Under the pieces are notes generated by a model, which saw only the letters and a list, made by a program, of their open reading frames with translations, was not told the origin of the DNA and searched no databases. From the NCBI RefSeq assembly GCF_008000995.1, contig NZ_CP042828.1, forward strand, positions 3,028,882 through 3,092,881: a stretch of DNA of 64,000 bases, read 5' to 3'. The position numbers and the translations under genes were made by a program. Positions within the stretch are counted from its first letter, which is position 1. Each line of letters opens with the position of its first letter. The DNA is from Ruania zhangjianzhongii (lineage in GTDB: Bacteria > Actinomycetota > Actinomycetes > Actinomycetales > Beutenbergiaceae). Positions 31,070-39,244 of this stretch are shown here, piece by piece.

Positions 31070-31486
31070 ATGGACGGTATGAAGATCGGCGACGCCGCGG
31101 TGACCATCGGTGTGGACGCCCATGTGCTCAGGCACTGGGAGTCGGTGGGGCTTCTGCGTCCGCCACGCAGCGGGTCCGGTCATCGCTGCTACGACGCGCA
31201 GAGCCTGGACCAGGCGCGCCTGGTCCGCACGCTTCGGCGAGCCGGGCTGTCACTACGTCGGATTGGTGAGCTGAGGCAGTCTGGCCGCAATGCTCGATTG
31301 GCGCTGATCGAGGAGGAGCGCTCGGAGCTGCAGCGTCGCATCGAACTGCTCACAGCTACCGATCGCTTTCTGGCACACACCCTCGAGTGCGAACACCCGA
31401 TCATCGCCGATTGTCCGCAGTGTTCTGGTTTCACTACCGCGGAGAGCACGCGGCTGAGAACCAAGGCCTGGCCGAGGACCGCGTGA
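31070..31486 (+). CDS. MerR-family transcriptional regulator
   Basis: 138 aa with the MerR HTH and wing (MKIGDAAVTIGVDAHVLRHWESVGLLRPPRSGSGHRCYD), a dimerisation coiled coil (about residues 75-105) and a C-terminal CEHPIIADCPQC with three cysteines and a histidine, which might bind a metal or sense redox state. AAAGG sits 7 nt before ATG 31070. The divergent MBL gene with its 19-bp-spacer promoter is the likely target. Confidence 0.9.
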   Translation: MDGMKIGDAAVTIGVDAHVLRHWESVGLLRPPRSGSGHRCYDAQSLDQARLVRTLRRAGLSLRRIGELRQSGRNARLALIEEERSELQRRIELLTATDRFLAHTLECEHPIIADCPQCSGFTTAESTRLRTKAWPRTA

Positions 31487-31529
31487 TCCGCACTCCGGCA
31501 AGCCGGTTCCGCATCGCTACGGTGCGGTC

Positions 31530-32045
31530 ATGAGGCTTCCGCGCTCGATCGCCCGAGCCCCGATCGCCTTGTACCGGATCGGTCTGGGCGGACTGCTCGG
31601 CCATCGGTTCGTGCTCCTCGAACACCGTGGCCGGCGCAGTGGTCGGATCCGCCAGGTGGTGCTGGAAACCCTCGGCATCGATACGAACGTGATCCATGTG
31701 GTCTCTGGGTACGGCTGGTCGGCACAGTGGCTGCGGAACCTCAGCGCGGACTCACGGGTGCGGGTGACCTGCGGTTGGTCGCGGCCGCGTGGGGCGCGGG
31801 CACAGATCCTCGGACCGGTCGACGCGGTGGCGGTGCTGGAGGACTACCGGCAGCGTCATCGGCTCGCCGCCCGTGCGCTCGCCCCTGCCCTCGGGCTCCC
31901 CCAGCTTGCCTCGGACGCGCCACTCCCGGTCGAGCTCGGTGAACGGCTACCCGTCGTGCGGCTCACGCTCCGCAGTGGCAGCCATGACCGCACGGCGCAC
32001 CACGCCGATAGCCACCTACCCCGCCCGGATGGGGCGGCGGGGTAG
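31530..32045 (+). CDS. Deazaflavin (F420)-dependent nitroreductase-family protein
   Basis: 171 aa. The split-barrel Ddn-like pattern is clear: RIGLGGLLGHRFVLLEHRGRRSG, VVLETLGID, VVSGYGWSAQWLRNLSADSRV, and LPVVRLTLR near the end. Family members use F420H2 to reduce quinones or nitro compounds. The gene ends within a strong bidirectional terminator, so the last residues (LPRPDGAAG) are encoded by the hairpin. Confidence 0.85.
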   Translation: MRLPRSIARAPIALYRIGLGGLLGHRFVLLEHRGRRSGRIRQVVLETLGIDTNVIHVVSGYGWSAQWLRNLSADSRVRVTCGWSRPRGARAQILGPVDAVAVLEDYRQRHRLAARALAPALGLPQLASDAPLPVELGERLPVVRLTLRSGSHDRTAHHADSHLPRPDGAAG

Positions 32046-32050
32046 GTGGC
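32011..32050. terminator. Bidirectional terminator
   Basis: GCCACCTACCCCGCC (32011-32025) pairs perfectly with GGCGGGGTAGGTGGC (32036-32050), a 15-bp stem with a 10-nt loop. It sits between the convergent genes ending at 32045 and 32065 and contains the TAG stop of the first. Confidence 0.8.
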
Positions 32051-32064
32051 GCTCAGCGCGGCTA

Positions 32065-32448
32065 CTAGCTCTTCATGTACAGGTGATACCCGTCGAAGGG
32101 CCAGTCGCCAACGGGGACGCACTGGTAGTCCTCGTAGTCCAAGTAGGGGTTATCCACCAAGTTCTGTCCGGCGTCCTGGCAGCCCGACTTGAAGAAGTAC
32201 CAGTCCTCGTACTTCCAGGACGATGCGGTCTCTGAGTCGGAGGCCGTTGCCCCCGATTCGGAGTCCGCACTAGGTGCAGCAGTAGCCGCTGCAGCAGGCA
32301 GCATGAAGAGACCTGCAGTGATGGCAACGGCGGTGGTGATCCGACTCCAGGCCGCACCTCGGCGCTTGGTGCGCTGCGAACGTTCGAGTGCCCCGCGGCG
32401 CTCGTCGGCCCCGTGTCCGGTGGTCATCCTGTTCATGATGATGGTCAT
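32065..32448 (-). CDS. Small secreted protein with one cysteine pair
   Basis: 127 aa. AAAGGAG lies about 5 nt before ATG 32448. A long basic n-region (residues 1-35) leads into a hydrophobic core TTAVAITAGLFMLPAAAATAA with a likely signal-peptidase I site after AATAA/PSA. The mature part is about 68 residues: an acidic/serine stretch, then WKYEDWYFFKSGCQDAG and DYQCVPVGDWPFDGYHLYM. The two cysteines could form a disulfide. It resembles small secreted actinobacterial proteins of unknown function. Confidence 0.75.
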   Translation of the reverse strand: MTIIMNRMTTGHGADERRGALERSQRTKRRGAAWSRITTAVAITAGLFMLPAAAATAAPSADSESGATASDSETASSWKYEDWYFFKSGCQDAGQNLVDNPYLDYEDYQCVPVGDWPFDGYHLYMKS

Positions 32449-32672
32449 GCCAACTCCTTTGAACTCATGTCCGGTCGGTATCGACCGGCCGGTCCACGGT
32501 GGTCGCCGTATCTTGCACGGGCCTTACATGCGGTTCATTCGACGCAGCGCGTGCGAGTCTTCTCGTCGACGTGTCGACGGGGCTGTGCACAGTGATGGCG
32601 GTACCTATGGGAAGCGGCACCCATCCACACGTCAGACGAGGCAACGGGGTTGTCCCTGGATAGGTTGGACTC

Positions 32673-33233
32673 GTGGACCTGATATTCCTGCACGGCCCTG
32701 CCGCGTCCGGCAAACTCACCGTCGCGCGCGAGCTGTCGTTGCTGACCGGCCTGCCGGTGTTCCACAACCACCTCGTCGTCGACCTGCTTCTCGAGGTCTT
32801 CGAGTTCGGTTCACCCGAGTTCGTCCGCCTGCGCGAGCAGTTCTGGTTGGACACCTTCGGTGCCGCTGCGGGCACAGGGCGGTCGTTGATCTTCACGTTC
32901 GCACCGGAGGACACTGTGCCAGCAGGCTTCCCCGACCGAGTGGTCTCGCACGTCAGCGCTCGTGGAGGACGGGTACGTTTCGCGGAGTTGGTGCTGTCAC
33001 CGGCCGAGCAGGAACGGCGAATTGAGAACGCCGACCGTCAGCAGTTCCGCAAGCTCGCAAGCGTGAGTACGCTGCGGCGTCTCCGCGCAGCAGCCACCTC
33101 CAGCACAGAGCGGCCTCCAACGGAGCTGACCATCGATACCGAGGCCACCACGCCGGTGGACGCGGCGCGCCTCTTGCGCGAGACCTTCGATATTGCCTCC
33201 GAGGGACGACCGCGAGGGTACAACGTCTCCTAG
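32673..33233 (+). CDS. P-loop NTPase, shikimate-kinase-like
   Basis: 186 aa opening MDLIFLHGPAASGKLTVARE, a Walker A that fits small-molecule kinases. LPVFHNHLVVDLLLEVFEFG and ERRIENADRQQFRKL (lid arginines) follow. The substrate is unknown. GTG 32673 is 6 nt after TAGGTT (32661-32666), so translation is probably leaderless. The region 32449-32672 before it carries nothing else recognisable. Confidence 0.82.
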   Translation: MDLIFLHGPAASGKLTVARELSLLTGLPVFHNHLVVDLLLEVFEFGSPEFVRLREQFWLDTFGAAAGTGRSLIFTFAPEDTVPAGFPDRVVSHVSARGGRVRFAELVLSPAEQERRIENADRQQFRKLASVSTLRRLRAAATSSTERPPTELTIDTEATTPVDAARLLRETFDIASEGRPRGYNVS

Positions 33234-33292
33234 CGATAGTCGCGGTCGCTCAAATCGGACAAACACCGTCACACCGGGTTGTCCCCAGCAGG

Positions 33293-33370
33293 AGTCGTCG
33301 AGCGGCGCGATAGTCGTAGCCCGAGCTAGTCGTCGAGCGGCGCGATAGTCGTAGCCCGAGCTAGTCGTAG
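33293..33370. repeat. Tandem 35-bp duplication at the imuB stop
   Basis: Two perfect 35-bp units (33293-33327 and 33328-33362), each beginning AGTCGTCGAGC and ending CCCGAGCT, are followed by a partial third (AGTCGTAG, to 33370) that is the last codons of imuB. The duplication falls exactly at the gene end and looks recent, as the copies are identical. Confidence 0.85.
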
Positions 33371-35064
33371 ACCCCCTCGATCCACCAGCCGTCCCGGTCC
33401 TCGGCAAGCAGGAGCGCGTGGCCGGCTCCGGTCACCTGCAGGTAGTGCCGGTCTGCCTTCCCGGTCCACCATCGCTCGACCACCGGCCACGGCCCGGCCC
33501 ACCCCGTCACCTCAAGTCGTCGGGAGGACGCGCCGGACGTTCCCGGCACGCCTGGCGCGCCCGGCGCACCTGGCACACCTGGCGCGCCCGGCGCACCTGG
33601 CACACCTGGCGCACCCCTCTCTCCGGGGAGAGGCGCCACATCCAGCACTGTGCTCGGCGTACCGCTCAGCCGGCCGCGCTCGTCTACCTGCACCGGCTCG
33701 CCATCGGCACCGAGAAGCTGCACCTGCACCGGGTCGGTCGGCACCCGCGCCGGCAACGGCCGCGGGATCTGCCCGGGCCAGGGGGCGTTCGGATCGCGCA
33801 CCGGGCTCAGCTCGTCCCCCCAGGCCACCAGCCTGATCCGGTCCCGTGGGCTGCGCCCCCCTTCGGCCACTGGGGCGAGCACCCCGTCGGCACCGAGCAG
33901 CCCCTGGATCCGCAGTGCCGCACGGCCTGCCTGTCGCTCCCCGCGGCCACTGCGCCCCCAGAGTCCCTCCTGCACTGTGGCCGCCGGCATCACCTCCTCA
34001 GCGGTCAGCGCCAGATGGGTCAGCGGCGCACTGGGCGGGCGGCCGCTGCGACCGCTCAGCCAGCCATCGAGCTGCCAGCGCACCCGATCGGTGAGCTCAG
34101 AAGCACTCAGCGCCCCGTCGATGCGCCAGGCCCGGTCCAGCTCACCCCCTTCGGAGGTGCGGGCGAAGACGCGGAGCAGTCCGCACAGCACACCGCGACG
34201 CACCATCCGCTGGTGCAGCTCCTCGGCGAGCCGACGGGCCGCGAACGCCGCCACGTCCAGCCGGTTCGCCGGCGGGTCCAGATCGGCGGCACTGGTCAGG
34301 TCCGGCTCCGAGCGGACCGGGCGCGGCGGGTGCGCGTCCAACCCCCTGGCCAGCCGCTGAGCCAGCTCACCGAGCCCGCCGAAGCGGGCGTGCACCTGCC
34401 GGCTGGGAAGCTCCGCCAGCCCGCCGAGGGTAGGCAGCCCCAGCCGCCGCAGCACCCCGGTGAACTCGGTCATCTCGGCTCGCGACTGGCGGGTGCTGGT
34501 GACATGGATCAGCTCACGCACATCCCGTCCGGCAAGGAACGCCGCCGAGGTGCCAGGGGCCACCACCCTGTCCGCACGCGCGGCCAGCACAGCGGCGAGC
34601 AGCCCGTCGGCCACTCCCACCTGGGCCTCGGCACCGGCCTCTGCTGCGGCGCCGACGAATCGCTCGGCCACCTGCTCCTCACTGCCGAGGTACCGGGTCG
34701 GTCCGCGCGCACCGGTCAGCACCAGTCCCGGGCGCATCGGCGTCACGTGTGGGGCAACCTCCTCGATCGCCTGGACCACCGGCTCGAAAGCACGCACATC
34801 GCGCCCTTCGTCCACACCGACCAGCACCAGCTCCGGACAGATCGCCTGCGCACTACGCCGCCGCATCCCCCGGTGCACCCCCTGCGCCCGTGCCTGCGCG
34901 GATACGGCAGCCACCCCGCGTCCGTCATACAGTGCCACCGGCTGGTGCGCTCCGGCGAGCCCCTCGTTCATCGCAGCGACCACCGGCCAGTCCGGAACCC
35001 ACAGCACCACCAGACGAGTGACCGCAGGCTGTGCTCCGGTCTCGACTGCCACGCTCGCAGTCAT
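33361..35064 (-). CDS. imuB: ImuB, Y-family polymerase-like mutasome hub
   Basis: 567 aa. The N-terminal Y-family fold starts LVVLWVPDWPVVAAM; the HhH part LPTLGGLAELPSRQVHARFGGLG and little-finger-like domain follow. The acidic catalytic residues of true Y polymerases are not evident, as expected for ImuB, which scaffolds DnaE2 on the beta clamp. An unusual collagen-like Gly-X-Y linker (around residues 480-510) precedes the conserved tail TGWAGPWPVVERWWTGKADRHYLQV. Start overlaps the imuA stop (ATGA, 35061-35064). Confidence 0.93.
   Translation of the reverse strand: MTASVAVETGAQPAVTRLVVLWVPDWPVVAAMNEGLAGAHQPVALYDGRGVAAVSAQARAQGVHRGMRRRSAQAICPELVLVGVDEGRDVRAFEPVVQAIEEVAPHVTPMRPGLVLTGARGPTRYLGSEEQVAERFVGAAAEAGAEAQVGVADGLLAAVLAARADRVVAPGTSAAFLAGRDVRELIHVTSTRQSRAEMTEFTGVLRRLGLPTLGGLAELPSRQVHARFGGLGELAQRLARGLDAHPPRPVRSEPDLTSAADLDPPANRLDVAAFAARRLAEELHQRMVRRGVLCGLLRVFARTSEGGELDRAWRIDGALSASELTDRVRWQLDGWLSGRSGRPPSAPLTHLALTAEEVMPAATVQEGLWGRSGRGERQAGRAALRIQGLLGADGVLAPVAEGGRSPRDRIRLVAWGDELSPVRDPNAPWPGQIPRPLPARVPTDPVQVQLLGADGEPVQVDERGRLSGTPSTVLDVAPLPGERGAPGVPGAPGAPGVPGAPGAPGVPGTSGASSRRLEVTGWAGPWPVVERWWTGKADRHYLQVTGAGHALLLAEDRDGWWIEGVYD
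33554..33607. repeat. 27-bp tandem repeat encoding collagen-like GXY triplets in ImuB
   Basis: Two perfect 27-bp copies (33554-33580, 33581-33607) with partial flanking copies encode repeated G-V-P/G-A-P triplets, about nine in all. The repeat keeps frame, so copy number can vary without breaking imuB. Confidence 0.85.
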
Positions 35065-35906
35065 GCCACCACCTCCCTGTGCACCAGCTCCCCGCGCCGG
35101 ACAGCGATCGAGGGCACCACCCGTGCCGGCCGTCCAGCAGGTGCCGTCCCTACTGCCGGCTCCGCCGCCGACACCGCCAGACCCACCGGCCCCAGCTGCA
35201 CCCGGGCAGTCAGCGGCACGGGGTACCGGCGGTGCCGAGCGGACAGTTCCAGCTCACCGGTGCGCAACATGCCGTCCCCGCGACCGATCCCGCTCCAGGA
35301 GCGGGAGATCACCTGCAGCACCACGTCGGCGCCAGCCCATGCCTGGGTGGTGAGCAGCACCGCCCCCCGCACCCGCAACCGTGAGGCCAGCGAGCGCCGG
35401 TCCCGCTCCGCCAGACCGGCCCCCCGCCCCAGCACCACCACATCGAAACCGTCCGCCACAGTCGCCAGCACCACCGGCGCATCCGGCCCGGGCCGAGGTA
35501 CTACCACCACTCGCGGCAGCGCCAGGCCGAGTCCGGCCGCTGCAGCCAGACCAGCGTCCGGCAGATCCACCAGAGCGCACCAGGACTCCTCTGCCATCGC
35601 GGCCGCCGCGAGCGCGAGCAGCACCGACATCCCCCCACTGACCTGCACGGTGCTCCCCCGCCGCAGCCCGCCCTCAGGGAACAGGCCGGACAACGCCGCC
35701 GGCACCGGGAGCAACAGCTCCGGGTCGACCGTCTGCATCGGCTCCGCCCGGTCCAACGCAGCACTCTCGCCCGCAGCCGTGGGATACAGGTCGACTGCAG
35801 GACGCGCGGCCGCCGTCGCACCCCTGATCCGAGTGCGCACGCCGGTGCTCGCCTCCGCCTGGGTCAAGGCTCGCCGGGCGGCCTCCCAGCGCGTCGCCGT
35901 CGCCAT
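35061..35906 (-). CDS. imuA: ImuA-like RecA-fold mutasome protein
   Basis: 281 aa. Recognisable parts are VDPELLLPVPAALSGLFPEGGLRRGSTVQVSGG, where the Walker A of RecA is degenerate (GGMSVLLA), and WCALVDLPDAGLAAAAGLGL. It fits the actinobacterial ImuA' group that works with ImuB and DnaE2. First gene of the imuA-imuB unit, with a LexA box 15 bp upstream of its start. Confidence 0.88.
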   Translation of the reverse strand: MATATRWEAARRALTQAEASTGVRTRIRGATAAARPAVDLYPTAAGESAALDRAEPMQTVDPELLLPVPAALSGLFPEGGLRRGSTVQVSGGMSVLLALAAAAMAEESWCALVDLPDAGLAAAAGLGLALPRVVVVPRPGPDAPVVLATVADGFDVVVLGRGAGLAERDRRSLASRLRVRGAVLLTTQAWAGADVVLQVISRSWSGIGRGDGMLRTGELELSARHRRYPVPLTARVQLGPVGLAVSAAEPAVGTAPAGRPARVVPSIAVRRGELVHREVVA

Positions 35907-35920
35907 GTCTCCTCCTTTCA

Positions 35921-35936
35921 GCGAACCGATGTTCGA
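35921..35936. promoter_or_regulatory. LexA (SOS) box of imuAB
   Basis: GCGAACCGATGTTCGA matches TCGAAC-N4-GTTCGA with one mismatch. It lies 15 bp upstream of the imuA start. Confidence 0.85.
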
Positions 35937-35980
35937 TCTGAGACCACGGTACGAAGGGCCACCGACATTCTCACCATCAC

Positions 35981-35996
35981 TAGAACATCAGTTCTA
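35981..35996. promoter_or_regulatory. Second SOS-box-like palindrome
   Basis: TAGAACATCAGTTCTA has perfect 6-bp arms with a 4-bp centre, like a LexA box with TAGAAC/GTTCTA in place of TCGAAC/GTTCGA. Its centre is 60 bp from the first box. Confidence 0.5.
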
Positions 35997-36087
35997 TTAG
36001 TGAACGACGGCGAACCCTCCCTGTCAACTCCGCTCACCCGCCGTAGGGTGGGGATGCACGCCCACACTCGAGAAGGAGAAGTCATCC

Positions 36088-36615
36088 ATGGATCTCCAGC
36101 GTCCGCTGCCCCCACATCCCCTTGAGGCTCTCCCCCAGGCGCCGACGATGTCGCTGACCAGCACCGACATCACCGATGGTGCTCGGCTGGATCCGCGGCA
36201 CGCGGCCGCAGGTGAGAACATCTCCCCGCAGCTGAGCTGGTCCGGTGCCCCGGAGAACACCCAGGGCTACCTACTCTCCTGTTTCGATCCCGATGCCCCC
36301 ACCCCTTCGGGGTACTGGCACTGGACCGTGGTGGACCTGGACTCCGCGATCACCTCGCTGGAGCAGGGCGAGGGGCAGAGCGACCTCACCCTTCCGGGAG
36401 CGGGCTTCCACCTGAGGTCCGACGGCGGAGAGTTCGGTTACGAGGGAGCGGCACCTCCCGCTGGGGATCGGGAGCACCGGTACGTGTTCACCATCCACGC
36501 CCTGGACGTGCCCACCCTCGAGCTGGAGCCCGAACACACCCCCACCAAGGCGCACTTCATGGGCTTGTTCCACACGCTGGCTCGCGGTGTGATCACCGTG
36601 ACCTACCAGCTGTGA
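36088..36615 (+). CDS. YbhB/YbcL-family (PEBP-like) protein
   Basis: 175 aa. PEBP signatures: SLTSTDITDGARLDPRHAAAGENISPQLSWSGAPENTQGYLLSCFDPDAPTPSGYWHWTVVDL split over residues 21-84 with the DPDAP and GYWHW anion-pocket motifs, then HRYVFTIHALD. Function of bacterial members is unclear; they bind phosphate-like anions. AAGGAG lies 9 nt before the ATG. The stop overlaps the next start (TGATG). Confidence 0.92.
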   Translation: MDLQRPLPPHPLEALPQAPTMSLTSTDITDGARLDPRHAAAGENISPQLSWSGAPENTQGYLLSCFDPDAPTPSGYWHWTVVDLDSAITSLEQGEGQSDLTLPGAGFHLRSDGGEFGYEGAAPPAGDREHRYVFTIHALDVPTLELEPEHTPTKAHFMGLFHTLARGVITVTYQL

Positions 36616-37166
36616 TGCGGTACGGCACCCTCACCTGGCAGCCCGTTCTGGACCACCTCGAACTGGTCGCCGACCCGGTGCGCACCGCCCTGGAGACGTG
36701 GGCACAGAACGAAACCGACGCCGTCAAGCAGGTTCTGGTGGCTGAGATCGACCCCGAGCTGGCCGAGACGGCGGCGATGACCGAGACCTACCAGCTACCG
36801 CTGGTGGACTCGGCGAACTGCGTACTGGTGGCGGGCAAACGGGGCGGCGAAGAACGACTGGCGGCCGCCGTCGTCCGCGCCACCACCCGAGCGGACGTGA
36901 ACTCGAGGATCAAGCGACTCCTGGACGTGCGCAAAGCCTCGTTCCTGCCGATGGACCGGGCGGTGGCGGATACCGCGATGGCCTACGGCGGGATCACCCC
37001 GATCGGACTACCGGAGCACTACCGTCTGCTACTGGATGCGGCCACCACCACCGGGCCGGCGATCATCGGCAGCGGGATCCGGGGGTCGAAGATCCTGCTG
37101 CCCGGTGAGATCCTGGCCCGCCTGCCCGGTGCCGAGGTGATCGAGGACCTGGCGATCGAGGCCTGA
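36615..37166 (+). CDS. YbaK/EbsC-family aminoacyl-tRNA deacylase
   Basis: 183 aa from ATG 36615 (GTG 36612 also possible). The fold elements QVLVAEIDPELAETAAM, CVLVAGKRGGEERLAAAVV, and the conserved GGITPIGLPEHYRLLLD with IIGSGIRGSKILLPG are those of the prolyl-tRNA editing domain superfamily, which removes misacylated amino acids from tRNA. It is translationally coupled to the PEBP gene. Confidence 0.87.
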   Translation: MRYGTLTWQPVLDHLELVADPVRTALETWAQNETDAVKQVLVAEIDPELAETAAMTETYQLPLVDSANCVLVAGKRGGEERLAAAVVRATTRADVNSRIKRLLDVRKASFLPMDRAVADTAMAYGGITPIGLPEHYRLLLDAATTTGPAIIGSGIRGSKILLPGEILARLPGAEVIEDLAIEA

Positions 37167-37178
37167 CCAGCCCGAGGC

Positions 37179-38210
37179 TCAGCTGAGCCAGCGGTCGCGG
37201 TTCTCGGCAACGAACTCCTCGTCCAGCAGATCGCCGAACCGCTGCCGCACGCCGGCGATCAGCTCGGTCTGCCCCGGGGAGAGCCGTTCGGACTCGGACA
37301 GGCAGCGCGCCGAGCTGAGCAGCCCCTGCTGGCGCAGCACCTCGTTCACCCCGGGCACGCAGCCGGCGAAGTCGTGCGCGACGTCGAACACGGCAGCGTT
37401 GACCTCCACCATGTCGCTGCCGGAGGCGAGCAGGTCCATCCCCACCGTCTGCGCAGCCGCGGCCTGCTCGGCGCTGGCCACCATCGCCACTGCGGCTCGG
37501 GTACCGACCGCCCACTGCCCGAGCAGGCCGCCGCGGGCGCGGATCTCCCGGTCGCCGGACCTGGTGGGGGTGACCAGATCGGCCACGATCGCGTCGTCGT
37601 TGCCGGTGAGCAGTGCCACCTCGTCCCAGCGGTCGTGCTCGAGCAGCACCTGCACCACATCGCCGGTGCGGTACCGGTCGAACGGCGCCGTCTTGACCGC
37701 CACCACCGAGTCCAGATCGAACAGAGCGCGCCAGTAGGCGCGGCTCAGGTGCTGGCCACCCACGCTCTCCTGCAGGTAGAAGCCGATCGTCGGGATCACC
37801 TCACCGACCGCCCGGGCGCGTTCGAGCAGGGCATCCTCGCTGCGGTCGGACATCGCCCACGGGCTGAGCAGCGCGGCGTGATAGCCCAGCTCCCGGGCGG
37901 CCTCGGCCTCGGCGACGGCCTGAGCGGTGTCGCCCACCAGGCCCGCCACCAGCACCGGGTCGGTACCGGCGTGGCTGCGCTGCTCGGCGGCCAGCGCCCA
38001 GACGGCAGCCAGCTGACCCTGGTCGTCGTGCAGCTCGAACTGGGTGGTGTGCACGCCGACGGCCAGGCCGTGCGCACCGGCGTCCAGGTAGTACCGGGTG
38101 AGCGCGCGCTGGGCCTGCTCGTCGAAGCGCCCCTGGGCGTCCAGCGCCAGCGGATGCGCCGGGATGACCACCGGCCCGGCCAGCTGCGCGTGCACGTCAG
38201 ATGTACTCAT
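37179..38210 (-). CDS. DapA-family (dihydrodipicolinate synthase / NAL) aldolase
   Basis: 343 aa TIM-barrel: GPVVIPAHPLALDAQGRFDEQAQRALTRYYLDAGAHGLAVGVHTTQF gives the entry loop, PTIGFYLQESVGG holds the Tyr-loop counterpart, and SVVAVKTAPFDRYRT supplies the Schiff-base lysine. It probably cleaves a keto-sugar acid rather than making dihydrodipicolinate. It is third in an operon with an atypical Nramp transporter and an epimerase, start overlapping the epimerase stop (TGATG, 38208-38212). Confidence 0.88.
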   Translation of the reverse strand: MSTSDVHAQLAGPVVIPAHPLALDAQGRFDEQAQRALTRYYLDAGAHGLAVGVHTTQFELHDDQGQLAAVWALAAEQRSHAGTDPVLVAGLVGDTAQAVAEAEAARELGYHAALLSPWAMSDRSEDALLERARAVGEVIPTIGFYLQESVGGQHLSRAYWRALFDLDSVVAVKTAPFDRYRTGDVVQVLLEHDRWDEVALLTGNDDAIVADLVTPTRSGDREIRARGGLLGQWAVGTRAAVAMVASAEQAAAAQTVGMDLLASGSDMVEVNAAVFDVAHDFAGCVPGVNEVLRQQGLLSSARCLSESERLSPGQTELIAGVRQRFGDLLDEEFVAENRDRWLS

Positions 38211-39244
38211 CAGAACTTCCCCTCTCGCTGCTGAAACTTCGTCGCCTTGCCGAGCTGCCGGCCGCCGTCAGCGACCCAGCGGCCCACCCAACGGACCAGG
38301 GACCGCAGCTGCACCGTGGGGTAGCCGAACAGCTCATGGCAGGCACCGGCGTCGGAGAGCAGGGCATCGGGCGCCTCGGCTCCGGTGAACGTGGGTTCGA
38401 CACCCATCTCCTCGCCAAGCAGAGTGGCGATCCGGCGCACCGAGACGGTCTCTGGCCCGGTGGCGTTCAGCACGGTCGGGGGTACGCCGGCCGTACCGAT
38501 CGAGCGCAGCGCCCAGGAGTTGATGTCCCCCTGCCAGGCCACGTTCACCGCCGGCATGGTCACGTCCACCGCATCCCCGGCCGCCATCGTCGCGGCGATG
38601 TCGGCAATGACGCCGTAGCGCAGCTCGCAGGCATAGTTCAGCCGGTAGATGGTGGTGGGGGTGTCCCAGCGGTGGGCGGCGTTGGTGAACAGTCGCTCCC
38701 GAGCCAGGGCGGACTGGGCGTACTCCCCCACCGGTGCCGGCGTATCGGTCTCAACCGACCCGCCACCGACCACCGGGGTGAGCGGGTAGACGTTGCCGGT
38801 GGAGTAGACCATCGTTGGCACACCGCGATAGCGGTCGGCCACCAGCACCGGGATGGCGGCATTCGACCACCAGGTCTGGTGCTCTGCGGCCGAGGTGCCG
38901 AACTTCATCGCCGCCAGATAGAACACCGCCGCGGCATCGGGCAGATCCGGGTAGGACTCGCTGATCGCGAGGTCGGCCCGGTGGACGTGCACACCGGCCT
39001 CCTCCAGCCGCTGGGCACCGGCCGGGTCGGAGAACCGGGACACGGCGATCACCCGGGCGGCCGAGCCCACCGAGTCCAGCGCGCGGCGGGCCATCGTGGC
39101 CATGCTCGGACCGATCTTCCCGCCCGCGCCGAGCAGCACGATGTCACCACCCAGGGCGGCCAGCGCCTCGCCGACGCCGTCTCCCGGACGGGACAGCAGC
39201 TCCTCCAGGGTGGTCTCGTCAGTAGGCATCTCGATCGGCTTCAC
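38210..39244 (-). CDS. NAD-dependent epimerase/dehydratase-family protein
   Basis: 344 aa from GTG 39244 (GTGA overlap with the transporter stop; ATG 39229 is the alternative). The Rossmann start is GDIVLLGAGGKIGPSMATMARRAL, followed by VFYLAAMKFG, VYSTGNVYPLTP and YAQSALARERLF, where the canonical YxxxK is not clearly kept. WQGDINSWALRSIG and VLNATGPETVSVRRIA are substrate-domain elements. Product likely acts on the same sugar-derived compound as the neighbouring aldolase. Confidence 0.85.
   Translation of the reverse strand: MKPIEMPTDETTLEELLSRPGDGVGEALAALGGDIVLLGAGGKIGPSMATMARRALDSVGSAARVIAVSRFSDPAGAQRLEEAGVHVHRADLAISESYPDLPDAAAVFYLAAMKFGTSAAEHQTWWSNAAIPVLVADRYRGVPTMVYSTGNVYPLTPVVGGGSVETDTPAPVGEYAQSALARERLFTNAAHRWDTPTTIYRLNYACELRYGVIADIAATMAAGDAVDVTMPAVNVAWQGDINSWALRSIGTAGVPPTVLNATGPETVSVRRIATLLGEEMGVEPTFTGAEAPDALLSDAGACHELFGYPTVQLRSLVRWVGRWVADGGRQLGKATKFQQREGKF

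Noticed and set aside
33418-36000. Open frame of 860 codons on the + strand opposite imuA-imuB
   Set aside because: Antisense to two well-supported genes with conserved domains; no family features and Arg/Pro/His-rich composition.
37174-37190. Palindrome GGCTCAGCTGAGCC at 37176-37189 as a terminator
   Set aside because: It has no loop and no T tract, so it cannot form a good RNA hairpin; it coincides with the aldolase stop region by chance.
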